A DNA stretch of 30,646 nt from the NCBI GenBank assembly GCA_001839685.1, contig MLAK01001153.1, forward strand, positions 1-30,646. The letters run 5' to 3'. Every line of letters begins with the position of its first letter. Positions within the stretch are counted from its first letter, which is position 1. The notes under the pieces were generated by a model. It ran no database searches. It saw nothing but the letters and a program-made list of their open reading frames with translations, and had not been told where the DNA came from. Both the position numbers and the translations under genes were made by a program. The DNA comes from Tritrichomonas foetus (taxonomy: Eukaryota; Parabasalia; Tritrichomonadida; Tritrichomonadidae). Positions 16,531 through 26,890 of the stretch are shown here, piece after piece.

Positions 16531-19482
16531 ATGACTGACAGCCAACAAGCCTCTAGCGAGGCCTTCCCATTGGCTGCCTTTCGTTCACTTATAGCAGAAA
16601 CAGCAAATCAACTTTCTTCTGCTCAAAATGGATCCCCCGAATCACCAAATTCCAAAAATGAAATCGAATCTTACAGAAATTTAAGAAATATGTGTTTCCA
16701 ACTTTCAGAGTCCATGAATATTCACTATAACGATGATGTTTCAGATAAAACAGACGAGCCACTTCTTTTAGTTGCGCTATTAAATTTATTAAAATCCCAA
16801 GAAAACGCTCACAAAGCCGAACTCAGTCAAATTGGAAAAGCATTTCGTATTGGAGAAGTCGAAAGTGCGGATTCTTTCCTAAGCCAGCTTTCCGGAACGC
16901 TTTCATTGGATCCATCATTAAATCTTCTTGACCAGCTCGTAGTAAGGCTTCCCTCGGCTGCTGACGATGATGCATCAGAAACGTCCACATCAAACTTAAA
17001 TTTGAACACAAGCGGCATGCCGAGTTTATTGCTTGATGACAATGCCTCAAAATCATCACGCTCAATAAATGATGATAAAGACAGGCAAATCAGCGAATTA
17101 AAGGGTCGCGTTAAGCAACTGAAAAATGGTTTTATTGAATTTCGTCAAAAAGCCAAAAAAGAACTGAACAAGAAATTTGCGAAATTAAATAATAAAATTT
17201 CTGAGCTTCAACAAACACTGGAGATTGAAAAAGATGGAAAAGAGGCCTTATTCAAAGAAAATGAATCATTAAAAATTAGAATTGCTTCACTTCAAGCTGA
17301 TAATGAGGACTATAAAAATAGCATAAAAACTTTGACTGAAACAAGTCTTGATAATGGAAATGCTGAAACTATTGCCGGAATGGTTCAAACAGTTAATTTG
17401 TTATCAACACAATTCCAAAACCAACTTGACGAATTGAGAGAAGAAACTAGTTACAGAGAAGCATTAATTTCTAAAATAAACAAGCTCCAACAGATCGTTC
17501 AAGCTTATGATAATGAATTAAATAAATACACAGAAAATTCTTATCGTAAGAATTATGACAGTGAAGGTGAAAATGAATATCAACCAAAGTCAATCTTAAA
17601 TGATGATACAAGAATGTTCGATACCATTTCCGAAACTATTTCACGAATTAATTCACCAATTGTGTACGATATTGTTGAAGTTATAGATGATAAAGATAAT
17701 TCTGAAGAAGATAAAGTTATTGAAATTGTAAAGGTTCTTACCAATGAAATTCATAAACTTTCACAGCAACCAAAAGTCGAAAATACTGATACAACAGGTA
17801 CAATTAATCGATTACTTTCTGCAATGCACGCTCAGTTGAATTTCATCGAAAGATTATCAAACTCTGACCAAGAGAGACAATGGCTTATTTCGAATTCCAA
17901 ATCTGATGATGCTCGAAAAGCTTTAGCTCAGCAAGCAACTCGTCTACAATTATTCCTTTCAGAATACGCTGAAGGCTTTATTCGTGATGCCGACATCTTC
18001 GATTCACTATCCTTAAATGACGACATTTTATCAATTGCAGATACAATGCAATCATTCTTAAATAATTATCCAGCCATTCGTACGAATGAAGGAAAAGAAT
18101 TATTCGCACTTCTTAGACAAAGCTTTGCAGCTGGAAATGTTTTGAGAAGATTTGCTATAGAATCAAGAAGTCAATGTTTAATCCAAGCTTCTGAAATTCG
18201 TAGTCTCAGAAATGAAATCACTCTAACTCGATCAGAATTCGAAGCGTCACATGACGAAGAAACAATGTATCTCAGGAAACAGTTAAAGACTGAAATTGAA
18301 AACCGTAATCGTATCGAACAAGATCTTCAAAATATATGTACATCTTTAGAAAATTGTCTTGTAGAGAACTCGCAATTAGGCCTGAATTGTCAAATTACAA
18401 TTTTAGAGTGTATTCAACAATATAAATATGCTGATGTAGATGATGATCAATATAAAGATACACTTGAAAACCGTCTCAAAACAACTTTAATCCAACTTAA
18501 CGAGAAAGAAGAGAGATTAACAGAGTTTCAAGAAAATGCAAGCCGCGAGTTATCCGGAATTAAAGAAACACTCTTGGATGATAAACAAGAGGTTCAATCT
18601 CTCATCCAATCCCGTACAACAGAATTGGATGAATGCAAAGCGAAAATTAAGAAATTAATGAGTCAGATTTCTACATTGAATAATGAGCTTGAAGATGCAC
18701 AGGATTCAAATGACCAATTACGTGATCAATTGAAGGACGAAAAGGAGCGTGCTTCAAAAGCAATAAGCAGTATGAAATCTGAACTCGAGGTTATTAAGAA
18801 GAAGATGGACAAAAGACTCACTCAAGCTGCTATGACAATTGCTGATAAAGAAAGAGAAAAAAGAAAGCAATTGAAAACAAGGATGCAAAACGTTAGAAAT
18901 GAAAATCAACAATTGATGGAACAATTGAATGAAAAATCTCGAGAAATTCAAATTATGCAAGAAAAACTCGACCAATTTAATAATGAATCCCAAAATAAAA
19001 ATAAAAGAAGACGAGATGATCAAAGAAATTCAAACCAAACAATGGACGAACTTCGTAGCGAAATTCGTGAGCTTTCTTCAAAACTATCAGAAATCCAAGT
19101 TGAAAAACGAGTTTTGGCCGAAAAAGTTCAAAGTTATGAGAAGCGAAAGAAAAAGGAAAAGACCATGATTGATACACTTTTAGCGAATAAACAAGCAGCG
19201 CTTGAAACTGACTTCCATAACCGCCAATTGAAATTGAAACAAGATATGATTAATTCTCATCGAAATTATCTCACAAATATCTTCCAAATTTTCAAAGGAA
19301 TAATGTCAGTACCAAATCCAGTCTCTGACCAAGATGCCTTCAACATGATAAAGGCTGCTGCAAAAATGATTAATCCAGAAATTCGAACAGCAAATGTGGT
19401 CATTGTTAGACCCTTCAGTGAAATTGATCAGGCATCCTCTGATAATCCAATTCAAACGCAAGGAGAGGTACTCTCTCAATAA
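16531..19482 (+). CDS. Large coiled-coil protein, function unknown
   Basis: A 983-residue protein counted from the ATG at 16531. The open frame runs 15 codons further upstream without an ATG. I chose this ATG because a TCATTACCGCCTC initiator-like element directly precedes it and the reading MTDSQQASSEAF is a normal start. Residues 1 to about 180 are Ser/Asn/Asp-rich and poorly ordered. From about 180 to 320, and again from about 550 to 920, the sequence is heptad-rich coiled coil (many E, K, Q, L). A more globular acidic stretch lies around 330-550. The C-terminal 60 residues (NPVSDQDAFNMIKAAAKMINPEI) look like a small helical end domain. Such proteins are often annotated as viral A-type inclusion-like, golgin-like or centrosomal, but that only reflects the coiled coil. 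No catalytic motif or membrane segment is seen. A structural or tethering role is inferred. Confidence 0.85.
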   Translation: MTDSQQASSEAFPLAAFRSLIAETANQLSSAQNGSPESPNSKNEIESYRNLRNMCFQLSESMNIHYNDDVSDKTDEPLLLVALLNLLKSQENAHKAELSQIGKAFRIGEVESADSFLSQLSGTLSLDPSLNLLDQLVVRLPSAADDDASETSTSNLNLNTSGMPSLLLDDNASKSSRSINDDKDRQISELKGRVKQLKNGFIEFRQKAKKELNKKFAKLNNKISELQQTLEIEKDGKEALFKENESLKIRIASLQADNEDYKNSIKTLTETSLDNGNAETIAGMVQTVNLLSTQFQNQLDELREETSYREALISKINKLQQIVQAYDNELNKYTENSYRKNYDSEGENEYQPKSILNDDTRMFDTISETISRINSPIVYDIVEVIDDKDNSEEDKVIEIVKVLTNEIHKLSQQPKVENTDTTGTINRLLSAMHAQLNFIERLSNSDQERQWLISNSKSDDARKALAQQATRLQLFLSEYAEGFIRDADIFDSLSLNDDILSIADTMQSFLNNYPAIRTNEGKELFALLRQSFAAGNVLRRFAIESRSQCLIQASEIRSLRNEITLTRSEFEASHDEETMYLRKQLKTEIENRNRIEQDLQNICTSLENCLVENSQLGLNCQITILECIQQYKYADVDDDQYKDTLENRLKTTLIQLNEKEERLTEFQENASRELSGIKETLLDDKQEVQSLIQSRTTELDECKAKIKKLMSQISTLNNELEDAQDSNDQLRDQLKDEKERASKAISSMKSELEVIKKKMDKRLTQAAMTIADKEREKRKQLKTRMQNVRNENQQLMEQLNEKSREIQIMQEKLDQFNNESQNKNKRRRDDQRNSNQTMDELRSEIRELSSKLSEIQVEKRVLAEKVQSYEKRKKKEKTMIDTLLANKQAALETDFHNRQLKLKQDMINSHRNYLTNIFQIFKGIMSVPNPVSDQDAFNMIKAAAKMINPEIRTANVVIVRPFSEIDQASSDNPIQTQGEVLSQ

Positions 19483-19649
19483 ATAAAATGTATTCATGCG
19501 ACTTAACCTTTTTATTTTTATTTTATAATAAAATATATAATAATAACCAGAATTCGTGTTTGCTTATAATTCATGATGATTTCTCATTCAGCAAATTCAT
19601 TCGTGATTTGATACAATGATTCCATGCAAAATAAAACAAAACAAACTAA

Positions 19650-19700
<51 letters not shown>

Positions 19701-19811
19701 AAAATAGTTAGGAGAAAATTTGAAATTATCATTTTATGTTTATAAAAATACAATAAAAATATAATTCATAGAAAATATAAAGCAATTGTCTTGTCATCTT
19801 TGATCATATTA
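19483..19811. other. Convergent intergenic region
   Basis: Between the two long genes. It holds a TAAATAAAA poly(A)-signal-like stretch overlapping the coiled-coil gene stop, and the 48-base A run. No gene seen. Confidence 0.5.
19651..19698 (+). repeat. Uninterrupted 48-base poly(A) tract
   Basis: A pure run of 48 A residues, preceded by A-rich, C-broken sequence (ACAAAACAAACTAAC). It lies midway between the 3' ends of the coiled-coil gene (+) and the cyclase gene (-). It could be a true homopolymer, a processed-transcript scar or an assembly artefact. Confidence 0.9.
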
Positions 19812-22800
19812 TTATTTCTGATTCCGACCTTTGATTACATAAGTTACAACTGTTCCATTCTTAATCTCAATTTCACCTCTTTCTTTCACCTCGAAGTTTC
19901 CACCATAGATCAATTCGTAAACCGCTCTAGAAATATGAACTTTCATTGGAATTCCATGATGCTCCATTTGCTGTGCCATATTAATTGTTGGACCAAGAAT
20001 TTCAAAGGTTGGTTTTTCAGTTCCAAGAACACCAGCAACAATTGGACCGCCAGTGTTGATTCCAACTCTAATTTGAAGTTTCTGATCAATTTTTACATTC
20101 AATTCTTCAAGTGATTCAATTGCATCCAAACCAAATTCGACAACATCTTTTGCGTGAACAGCTGGTTGATTAATTTCTGCAAAGATTCCTCCAGCTGCCA
20201 TATAACAATCGCCAATACATTTAATTTTAGTCATTGTTGTATGTACCGCAACAAGTGCATCATATTCTTTAAAAAGTAAATTCAAAGTTTTCATAACAGT
20301 TGCAGCTGGCAATGAACCACACCATGGAGTAAATGAAACAATATCCATGAACACAATTGTGACACTTTGTACAGCAAATGAAATATTCTTTTCACCAGCT
20401 TGAACACGTGGAACAAGTCTTGCTGGAAGGATGGATGATAAAAGTCGATCACTTTTCATTTTTTCATCAGTTATGAGTAAGTTATAATTCACTGTTTGTG
20501 TAACATCTCGTGTAGTTACAAGATAATTTTCAGTAAGTACTGTAAAAGACATTTCAATATGAACATCATTACCTTCATCATCAACATACACACAGTTTTT
20601 ATCACATGACACTTTTTCAGCTTTGTCGAAGATTTCTTTAAATGCATTTCCATCTTTGAATCGATCACCAAGTTTAGTAATATGTGATCCAGTTAAATGT
20701 GTTGTATCGATTCCATAAATCCTTTGAGTTGCATTGTTTGCAGACTTAATATTGCCGTCAAGATCAAGAATAATAATAGAGTCAGGCATATATTTAACCA
20801 AAATTTCATAAAATTCTGCATCTCGAGTTGTTGAATCGATTTGTTTTTCATGGAAATTACCAGAAAGTAAAGCTGTGATATGTGAATTTGAAACAACAAC
20901 ATTTCCTGGACAATGGAGGAGAAGTCTTAATGCGAATTTTTGTCTATTTTCACTAATATATAAAAATCTCATGTGTACTAATTCCGCAATAATTGCAATA
21001 ATCAAGAAAATGAAAGCAAATGCAATTACCTGAGGTTGTTGATTCACAAATATCTTCGAAACAATATTAATTAAATTCTCAAACATTGGAGAAAAGTATT
21101 CATCGAAGATATGAACTTGGTGAGAGTGCCAAATATGATGAATAGTTGTATCATTTCCTGGGAAAACATCTTGTGAAATTAAGAAATGAGTCAAATAGGA
21201 CTGTACTTTCATTTGTGAATATGAAAGAAGTATATCTGGAGACCAACAATTATAACAATCATGTGGAGTTAGTGGCTTTTGGCCATCTTTACATTCAGAT
21301 GAATTTTTAGTTAGATCAATGGAAGCACCAAGTGATTGAAAAGGAATAGCATTTGCTGATTTATCACCAAATCTAACAGCTCGAAAATTATTTATACTTC
21401 TATTCTGCCATTCAGAAATTATATAAAGAACCTTTAAATAATCAAAATTAACAATGTGATAGATAGGGAGTGGATGTGCTGTTGCTGGTAGTGCAAGCAA
21501 AATCATCAATGATGCTAAATCATAAGCATAAGCACCCATGATAAAATCAAAATGTGGTGTAACATGACTTTGCTTCTGTGAAGTATCTCGTATAAATAAG
21601 TAAATGAAAATAGTAATTAAGACATGAAGAACTACAATTATGAATGTAACTATTGTTATTGTGATTATATCAGCTGCTTTCCCACCGCCACTATCTGATG
21701 AAGTAGCGAAAATTTTGAGCATATTTTCTTCTTGCTTATTCAACTCTTCATCATGTGTTTTAGCGGATTTCATTTCATCATCTTCTTCTTTTTTAAGTAC
21801 TTTGAACGAATCTGCAACACGAGAAACTACATTTTTAGGAAGTGAGGCCAAACATTTATAAATCATCATTTTTTCTTTAGTTGTTCGAACAATGATAAGA
21901 ACAGATGAAATGGTGTACAAAATAGGAACAGAACAACAAATAACAATAACAACTATCATAATTGTATGCTGCATATCGTCATCAGCAAGAATTACGTATT
22001 CTTTAATTAAATCAAGTGCATCACTCAACTGATTGGTAATCGTTCTTGCATTATTAAAAGGCACAGTTGCAAATGGCTGATTTAACGCATCAAAAGGAAT
22101 TTCTTCGAGTTGAATAAGTTTATTAATATGTATAATGATTTGCATTGTGGCTGATTGGGCACTTTTTAGTGATGGTGTAATTTGATAAGTAGTTAAACTT
22201 GCATTCGTGGTATTTGGCTGCCATCCAGGTAAATGCTCAGGTTCTGAAACTGAAATAAAAGTTAAATTTTCACCGAAAATTGTATTACGAACTTGATTCA
22301 TAATTTCATTATCAGGATGATAAGACATAAGTGAACGTAAATTCGGCAAAATAGAAGAAAGCTTATTATTTAAAAATTCACTTTGTTTTCGTGAATCATA
22401 ATTTCCACCAAAAGAATGTGGTGGATCTTCTTCTCCTTCAATACCACCATTCTCATGAAGTGGAAAGATTTGAACACCTTTTTGATTAGTAGCATTCAGA
22501 TTTTCCAGCATATAGTGTTCAGAAGATCCTAGAGCTTGAAAGATTGTTGTACGTAATTCGGCGATATAATACATGAATTCAAGCGGACTTATTATTGAAT
22601 TAAGATAAATTGGTAAATAAATAGCTATCGTAATTACTGGAGCGACAAAGAAAATGAATAAGAAAGCAAATCTCACAATTCGTGCTGCTCGATATGAAGG
22701 AATTTTCAATTTATTTATGCTTTCACGAACAGACATTCTTAATTCAGCATCAATAGCAGCATGATCATCATCAGGATCGATATCTTGTGTAATTGTATCT

Positions 22801-24572
22801 TCAGTTAGCACGCCTTGAGTTGGCTGAACTTGTAATTGAACATCAAGTGTTTGAGGTAAGTTTTGGAAAGCACGAAGACCAAGCTCATGGGCTTGATCAG
22901 ATGTGACACTTATTCCACGCTGTAAAAGGGAAACATTAGCAGCCCATTGTTTATGTCCAGCATGATCTGCCACAACATCTCTTAAAAAGCGTGCATAGCA
23001 ACGTGCAACAAAACGTGAATTAGGGAATTGGTTGGTTAAATGTAAAATTTCAGCTTCTGTTGAATCAATTGATTTATAAGCTCTATGAATGACACTTTCT
23101 AATTCTTTAATATTTCCTTGAATAATTAAATCCCAAATATAACGAACTTTATGTTTTGTTCCTTGAACTTGTTTATTTATTTTATCCAATTTTGTCTTTA
23201 ATGGTGGAATTAAATTAGTTTCACGCTGTCTCATAATTGCCTTAATTTGTTGATGAGTATATTTTGCTAAAGCTCCTTTAATTCGATTTTGTGATATTCC
23301 AACTGCAATGAAAGAAAGCTGTTGATTTTCTTCAGGATAAATTGCAGTAAATTTAGCAAAAAGCATCCAAATATCTGCATTTTTAGGAAATCTTTCAATA
23401 GACATTTTCAAAAGCCGAAAAGATATACAAATAGGATGAGTAATTCGAAACCCTGTAACAATAAGATCAATTAAATAAATGGGTGATTTTATGAGATCAA
23501 TTAATTCATTATCTTCTTCAATTTTATCTAAGAGTCGAGCATTTCTTGTCATTTGTGCTTGATAAATAAAATGTGTAACTAGATAATCACTAATCCAAAC
23601 AGCAATAACAATGATAATCATATATTCTTGTGCCATTTTTTCCATCGCATCAAAAATAACAACAATAAGAAGCAAAACAATAGAAGTAAATGAAGTTGCC
23701 AAGAGGGCTTGCAAGTAGAACTCTGTTACGAAACTTCCTTTTAATAATATAATAGGTATTGAAGCGCCATATTCTAACAATCCAATAACAGTTAAGATCA
23801 TTCTTGGAATTCTAGATAATTGAGAAGCCAAGCCTATTGTTAGTGTTACACTATAATAAACAACTAATGTTAAAATTTGAACTGACGGAACAATAGTCAT
23901 TAATGAGTCTGGTTTGAAAATAATTGAAACTGAATAAATCGCTGAATAAAGCCAGAAATAAATAGTTGAAAAAAAGGCAGCTAAAACTAAAGAAAGAATA
24001 TTATTCAAATTAGCGTATTTTTCTGAGTCCATAATCATTCGCCCGATAAGCTCGCCTATCAACATTGAACAAACCGGTTGAAAGATATAACCGACGGTTG
24101 ACATGAAAACACTGATAAATATGGGGACGCCTTTAGGCAACTTTGCATTTTGCGTTAAATAGTTTGCCGACACTAAAATAAAGACATAAAATAGGAAAAA
24201 TATAATTGAATAAATATATAGAAAAATAAAGCTGTAATCACCACGAAATGACACTGGAATGAAGTGGAAAATAACTGAACCGATATCGAGGACCCGAAGC
24301 ATGATTGAACCTTCTCCCCAAAAATTTCGATAATTGCAAGCGAGCGCTGGCCCGAAGTATTGAATTATGCGCCAGAGGCTAATAAAAACGTGAAGCCCGA
24401 AGAATGAAGGTGTAGAACTGGAAACGTAATCGAATAATTGAAATAACGAATTGCGCGCTTTTTTATAGGTCGAAAGTTCGATGATGCCGCCGTAATTGGA
24501 TGATAAATCGATGGAATGGAGTGAGGAAGTAGTGATGACCGACGGAGTTGATGAACTTCCGTTGAGATTCAT
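19812..24572 (-). CDS. Multi-pass class III adenylate cyclase with PAS domain
   Basis: A 1586-residue receptor-like enzyme predicted to make cAMP from ATP at the plasma membrane. An N-terminal block (about 55-340) has many membrane segments. A cytosolic stretch (about 360-620) follows. Then come a membrane segment near 627-655, an extracellular loop (about 660-865), further segments near 868-895, 963-990, 1016-1030 and 1179-1205, a PAS-type domain (about 1250-1360) and the class III catalytic domain (about 1395-1570). The two metal-binding aspartates are present: D1410 in FMDIVSFT and D1455 in GDCYMAAGG. The Lys in TKIKCIGD is the adenine-selecting residue of adenylate cyclases. The partner position in FEILGPTIN is Glu rather than Asp, so ATP preference is likely but not certain. 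INMAQQME gives the Asn, but Gln (QQ) replaces the family Ser-Arg. The domain works as a homodimer in relatives. Large families of this architecture are typical of trichomonads. Confidence 0.9.
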   Translation of the reverse strand: MNLNGSSSTPSVITTSSLHSIDLSSNYGGIIELSTYKKARNSLFQLFDYVSSSTPSFFGLHVFISLWRIIQYFGPALACNYRNFWGEGSIMLRVLDIGSVIFHFIPVSFRGDYSFIFLYIYSIIFFLFYVFILVSANYLTQNAKLPKGVPIFISVFMSTVGYIFQPVCSMLIGELIGRMIMDSEKYANLNNILSLVLAAFFSTIYFWLYSAIYSVSIIFKPDSLMTIVPSVQILTLVVYYSVTLTIGLASQLSRIPRMILTVIGLLEYGASIPIILLKGSFVTEFYLQALLATSFTSIVLLLIVVIFDAMEKMAQEYMIIIVIAVWISDYLVTHFIYQAQMTRNARLLDKIEEDNELIDLIKSPIYLIDLIVTGFRITHPICISFRLLKMSIERFPKNADIWMLFAKFTAIYPEENQQLSFIAVGISQNRIKGALAKYTHQQIKAIMRQRETNLIPPLKTKLDKINKQVQGTKHKVRYIWDLIIQGNIKELESVIHRAYKSIDSTEAEILHLTNQFPNSRFVARCYARFLRDVVADHAGHKQWAANVSLLQRGISVTSDQAHELGLRAFQNLPQTLDVQLQVQPTQGVLTEDTITQDIDPDDDHAAIDAELRMSVRESINKLKIPSYRAARIVRFAFLFIFFVAPVITIAIYLPIYLNSIISPLEFMYYIAELRTTIFQALGSSEHYMLENLNATNQKGVQIFPLHENGGIEGEEDPPHSFGGNYDSRKQSEFLNNKLSSILPNLRSLMSYHPDNEIMNQVRNTIFGENLTFISVSEPEHLPGWQPNTTNASLTTYQITPSLKSAQSATMQIIIHINKLIQLEEIPFDALNQPFATVPFNNARTITNQLSDALDLIKEYVILADDDMQHTIMIVVIVICCSVPILYTISSVLIIVRTTKEKMMIYKCLASLPKNVVSRVADSFKVLKKEEDDEMKSAKTHDEELNKQEENMLKIFATSSDSGGGKAADIITITIVTFIIVVLHVLITIFIYLFIRDTSQKQSHVTPHFDFIMGAYAYDLASLMILLALPATAHPLPIYHIVNFDYLKVLYIISEWQNRSINNFRAVRFGDKSANAIPFQSLGASIDLTKNSSECKDGQKPLTPHDCYNCWSPDILLSYSQMKVQSYLTHFLISQDVFPGNDTTIHHIWHSHQVHIFDEYFSPMFENLINIVSKIFVNQQPQVIAFAFIFLIIAIIAELVHMRFLYISENRQKFALRLLLHCPGNVVVSNSHITALLSGNFHEKQIDSTTRDAEFYEILVKYMPDSIIILDLDGNIKSANNATQRIYGIDTTHLTGSHITKLGDRFKDGNAFKEIFDKAEKVSCDKNCVYVDDEGNDVHIEMSFTVLTENYLVTTRDVTQTVNYNLLITDEKMKSDRLLSSILPARLVPRVQAGEKNISFAVQSVTIVFMDIVSFTPWCGSLPAATVMKTLNLLFKEYDALVAVHTTMTKIKCIGDCYMAAGGIFAEINQPAVHAKDVVEFGLDAIESLEELNVKIDQKLQIRVGINTGGPIVAGVLGTEKPTFEILGPTINMAQQMEHHGIPMKVHISRAVYELIYGGNFEVKERGEIEIKNGTVVTYVIKGRNQK

Positions 24573-25139
24573 CGACTCGTTCTTGTACTTCGTTCTATTT
24601 TGATAAAATTTTTGAAAATAGTTTTACCAAAGAAAAACATAAATTCAATAAAATCTGATTTTCTTTTCAGTTTATTTTATTTCATTTTCAATTAAAAATC
24701 ATGATCAATGAAAATTATCAAAGTTTTCTTAGAGAATTCACAAATCTATTCTGAAATAAATCGAATGATTTCACAGAAAAAGTTAGTGTAATTCAATGTG
24801 TTTTGAATTGATTGAACTTTTCAATGAAAAATTCCAACTATTTCCTCAACCAGATTACAATATTTCCAGTAAAATATTTTTCACCGTGAAACACAGTTAT
24901 CTGTTTAGTCAAATCGGTGATGCTTTGAATTTAACGAAATATTAAAACGTACTTGACTATTCAATCTTCTTATGAAATATATTTTTTCAATGGAATATTC
25001 AATATTTTAGAGAAATAAAGTTTAGAAAACTGGACTGGAGATTTTTATTGACTCTTATCGTAATATGTCGTCAGCACAGGTGATCTTAGTTGTAGAAAAT
25101 AACACGCATATATCTTCATAACTCCATAATCTCTCTCAT
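24573..25139. other. Intergenic, no gene seen
   Basis: AT-rich upstream region of the cyclase gene. On the minus strand a TCAAAATAG element lies about 30 bases before the ATG and could be the initiator. I see no reading frame of note. Confidence 0.5.
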
Positions 25140-25690
25140 CTATCTCAATATATTTGTAATAGAATTAACTGTATCATCAAATTTGAATTTCGCATTTTTT
25201 GTTTGAGAAGTTTGATAATTGGAGGGGATTTTCTTTCAGCAGCTACATCAAGTGGTGTTCTAAGAATATCTAATAGAAATTCCTTTTCTCAAAAACTAAA
25301 TCATGAAAATTGGTTAAAATTGTATCTTTTGATTTTACATCAAAATACGGTTGCCCAAATAGAAGTCTAACAATTTTCTCAAAGTAGTCAAAATATGCAC
25401 AGTGGGGTTGTTCTGATTTGTTGCACTTTGTATATTTCTAAAAAAAGTTCCTTAATTACAGAATGACCATCAAGGAATATATCCATATATTTAAATTCAA
25501 AAGAAAAAAGCATGGATCCTCGACAATGACATGAGTAAACTATGGTTTGCCGGTATTATTAATCCAAAGGCAGCGAAAAATATTGATTGATCCAAATGGC
25601 ATTACATTGTCCATAAGTGGAATTGCATAAATACCAGGGTTGATGTCCTTATTGTTTTTCCAAAATTGATAGATTGATCAATCCATCATT
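25140..25690 (-). pseudogene. Decayed ankyrin-repeat protein gene
   Basis: Minus-strand translation gives frame-broken pieces typical of trichomonad ankyrin proteins. From high to low coordinate: an N-terminal-like segment reading YAIPLMDNVMPFGSINIF and CLWINN (about 25640-25550), then a stop; next TTPLC and, after a frame change, DYFEKIVRLLFGQPYFDV (about 25420-25340); then LRTPLDVAAERKSPPIIKLL (about 25268-25206). The TPL-xxAA and IVRLL/IIKLL patterns are ankyrin helices, and the QPxxDV turn is the usual repeat end. In-frame stops and frameshifts leave no frame over about 60 codons. Nothing suggests function. It is one of two dead family-expansion genes in the window. Confidence 0.72.
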
Positions 25691-26858
25691 TAAGTCAAAA
25701 TTGTTTGTTTATGATTGAAATTTTTTAATTCACAACACCATTAATATCACTTCAACAGAGTTCCAGTTGGAAAAAATGTTTTATCATTATTGGATTGGAC
25801 TTTATCTCTTACTTATCTTATTCATTATTCATTTTTTTGTAATGGTGAAAAGCTATTTTATTGTGGTCTTTAATCTTTCAGTGATGAATTAACTGATTCA
25901 ATCAAAATCGATTAAAACTCGAAGTCTGGAATTCACAACCTATTTAAAAATAACACTTTTAATCTATTAGATCTGATTTTTCATTTACGTTTCTTATGTA
26001 ACTTCTCCTGTATCCACTTTCTTATTGTAACTATGATAGCAATTATAAAACATGTAATCATTAATATATATATATATAAAACACCTTTTCCAATCAATGA
26101 CAACATTTATGATAACTGAGATAAGATTGTTTATGATAACATTAATATTTTAGGGAATGTATCACGAGTCCATTTGGTGAGTTCCTTAGATCGATGAAAA
26201 CGATGTCAATGGAAACCACCAAAAAATCACTGACAAGCAATATCAATTAACCATTTCTTTTGTATAAACATCAATCTATTGTACTAATTAAGTTTTTTCT
26301 TTTTCATCTCAGGAAAAATGAGAAAAGTCGCCTGCTTTAGCTTCACATCTTGATTGAAGGATTAATGAAATGTCTACAATACCCTCTTCAAGAAAAAAAG
26401 TAAGATATATTAGCTTTCATGAAATATATAAAATATTGTTGAATCACTAAAGATTGTATTTATTGAATAGGGAAATCAAATCTTTACGAACTTCGACAAA
26501 TATTCTGAGTCTTTTCTCATTGTTTTGTAGAGCTATGTAATAAGTAGAAAGATGGGATAATATACAAAGAAAGCCTTCATAAATAGAAATAATGTGATAT
26601 ATATTAATATTTTCCAAAAGTCGAAAAAGTTATCACATTTTTTGGGAACTTGTGTTTCTTCACTATCAATTTTTTAAATTATTTCCCTTTGAAGGTGATT
26701 CAGTTCGTCATGATTTCATAGATTTTCAATGTTTATCTGGTTTGGGTTCTGATATATTAGACCATATAACAAATCAAAAAGTTTATACAAAATTTATCGA
26801 TCATCTGAAAAAGTTATCATGTCACTTTTTCATGAAGCATAGATTTTACACGACCAAC
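25691..26858. other. Long intergenic region with faint coding-like fragments
   Basis: Mostly AT-rich. It has a TA dinucleotide run near 26064-26080. On the plus strand a 31-codon fragment (26155-26250) reads like protein (FGEFLRSMKTMSMETTKK), and 26652-26879 is open for 75 codons without an ATG. Neither is recognised and both may be remnants. Two similar AAAAAGTTATCA segments occur near 26625 and 26809. Confidence 0.35.
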
Positions 26859-26867
26859 TCATTTGAG
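26859..26867 (+). promoter_or_regulatory. Inr-like element before Rrp9 gene
   Basis: ACTCATTTGAG places a TCA about 30 bases before the start codon at 26891, in the range seen for the other genes here. By-eye match only. Confidence 0.3.
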
Positions 26868-26890
26868 AAGGTTTGTTAAGATCTTCCCAT

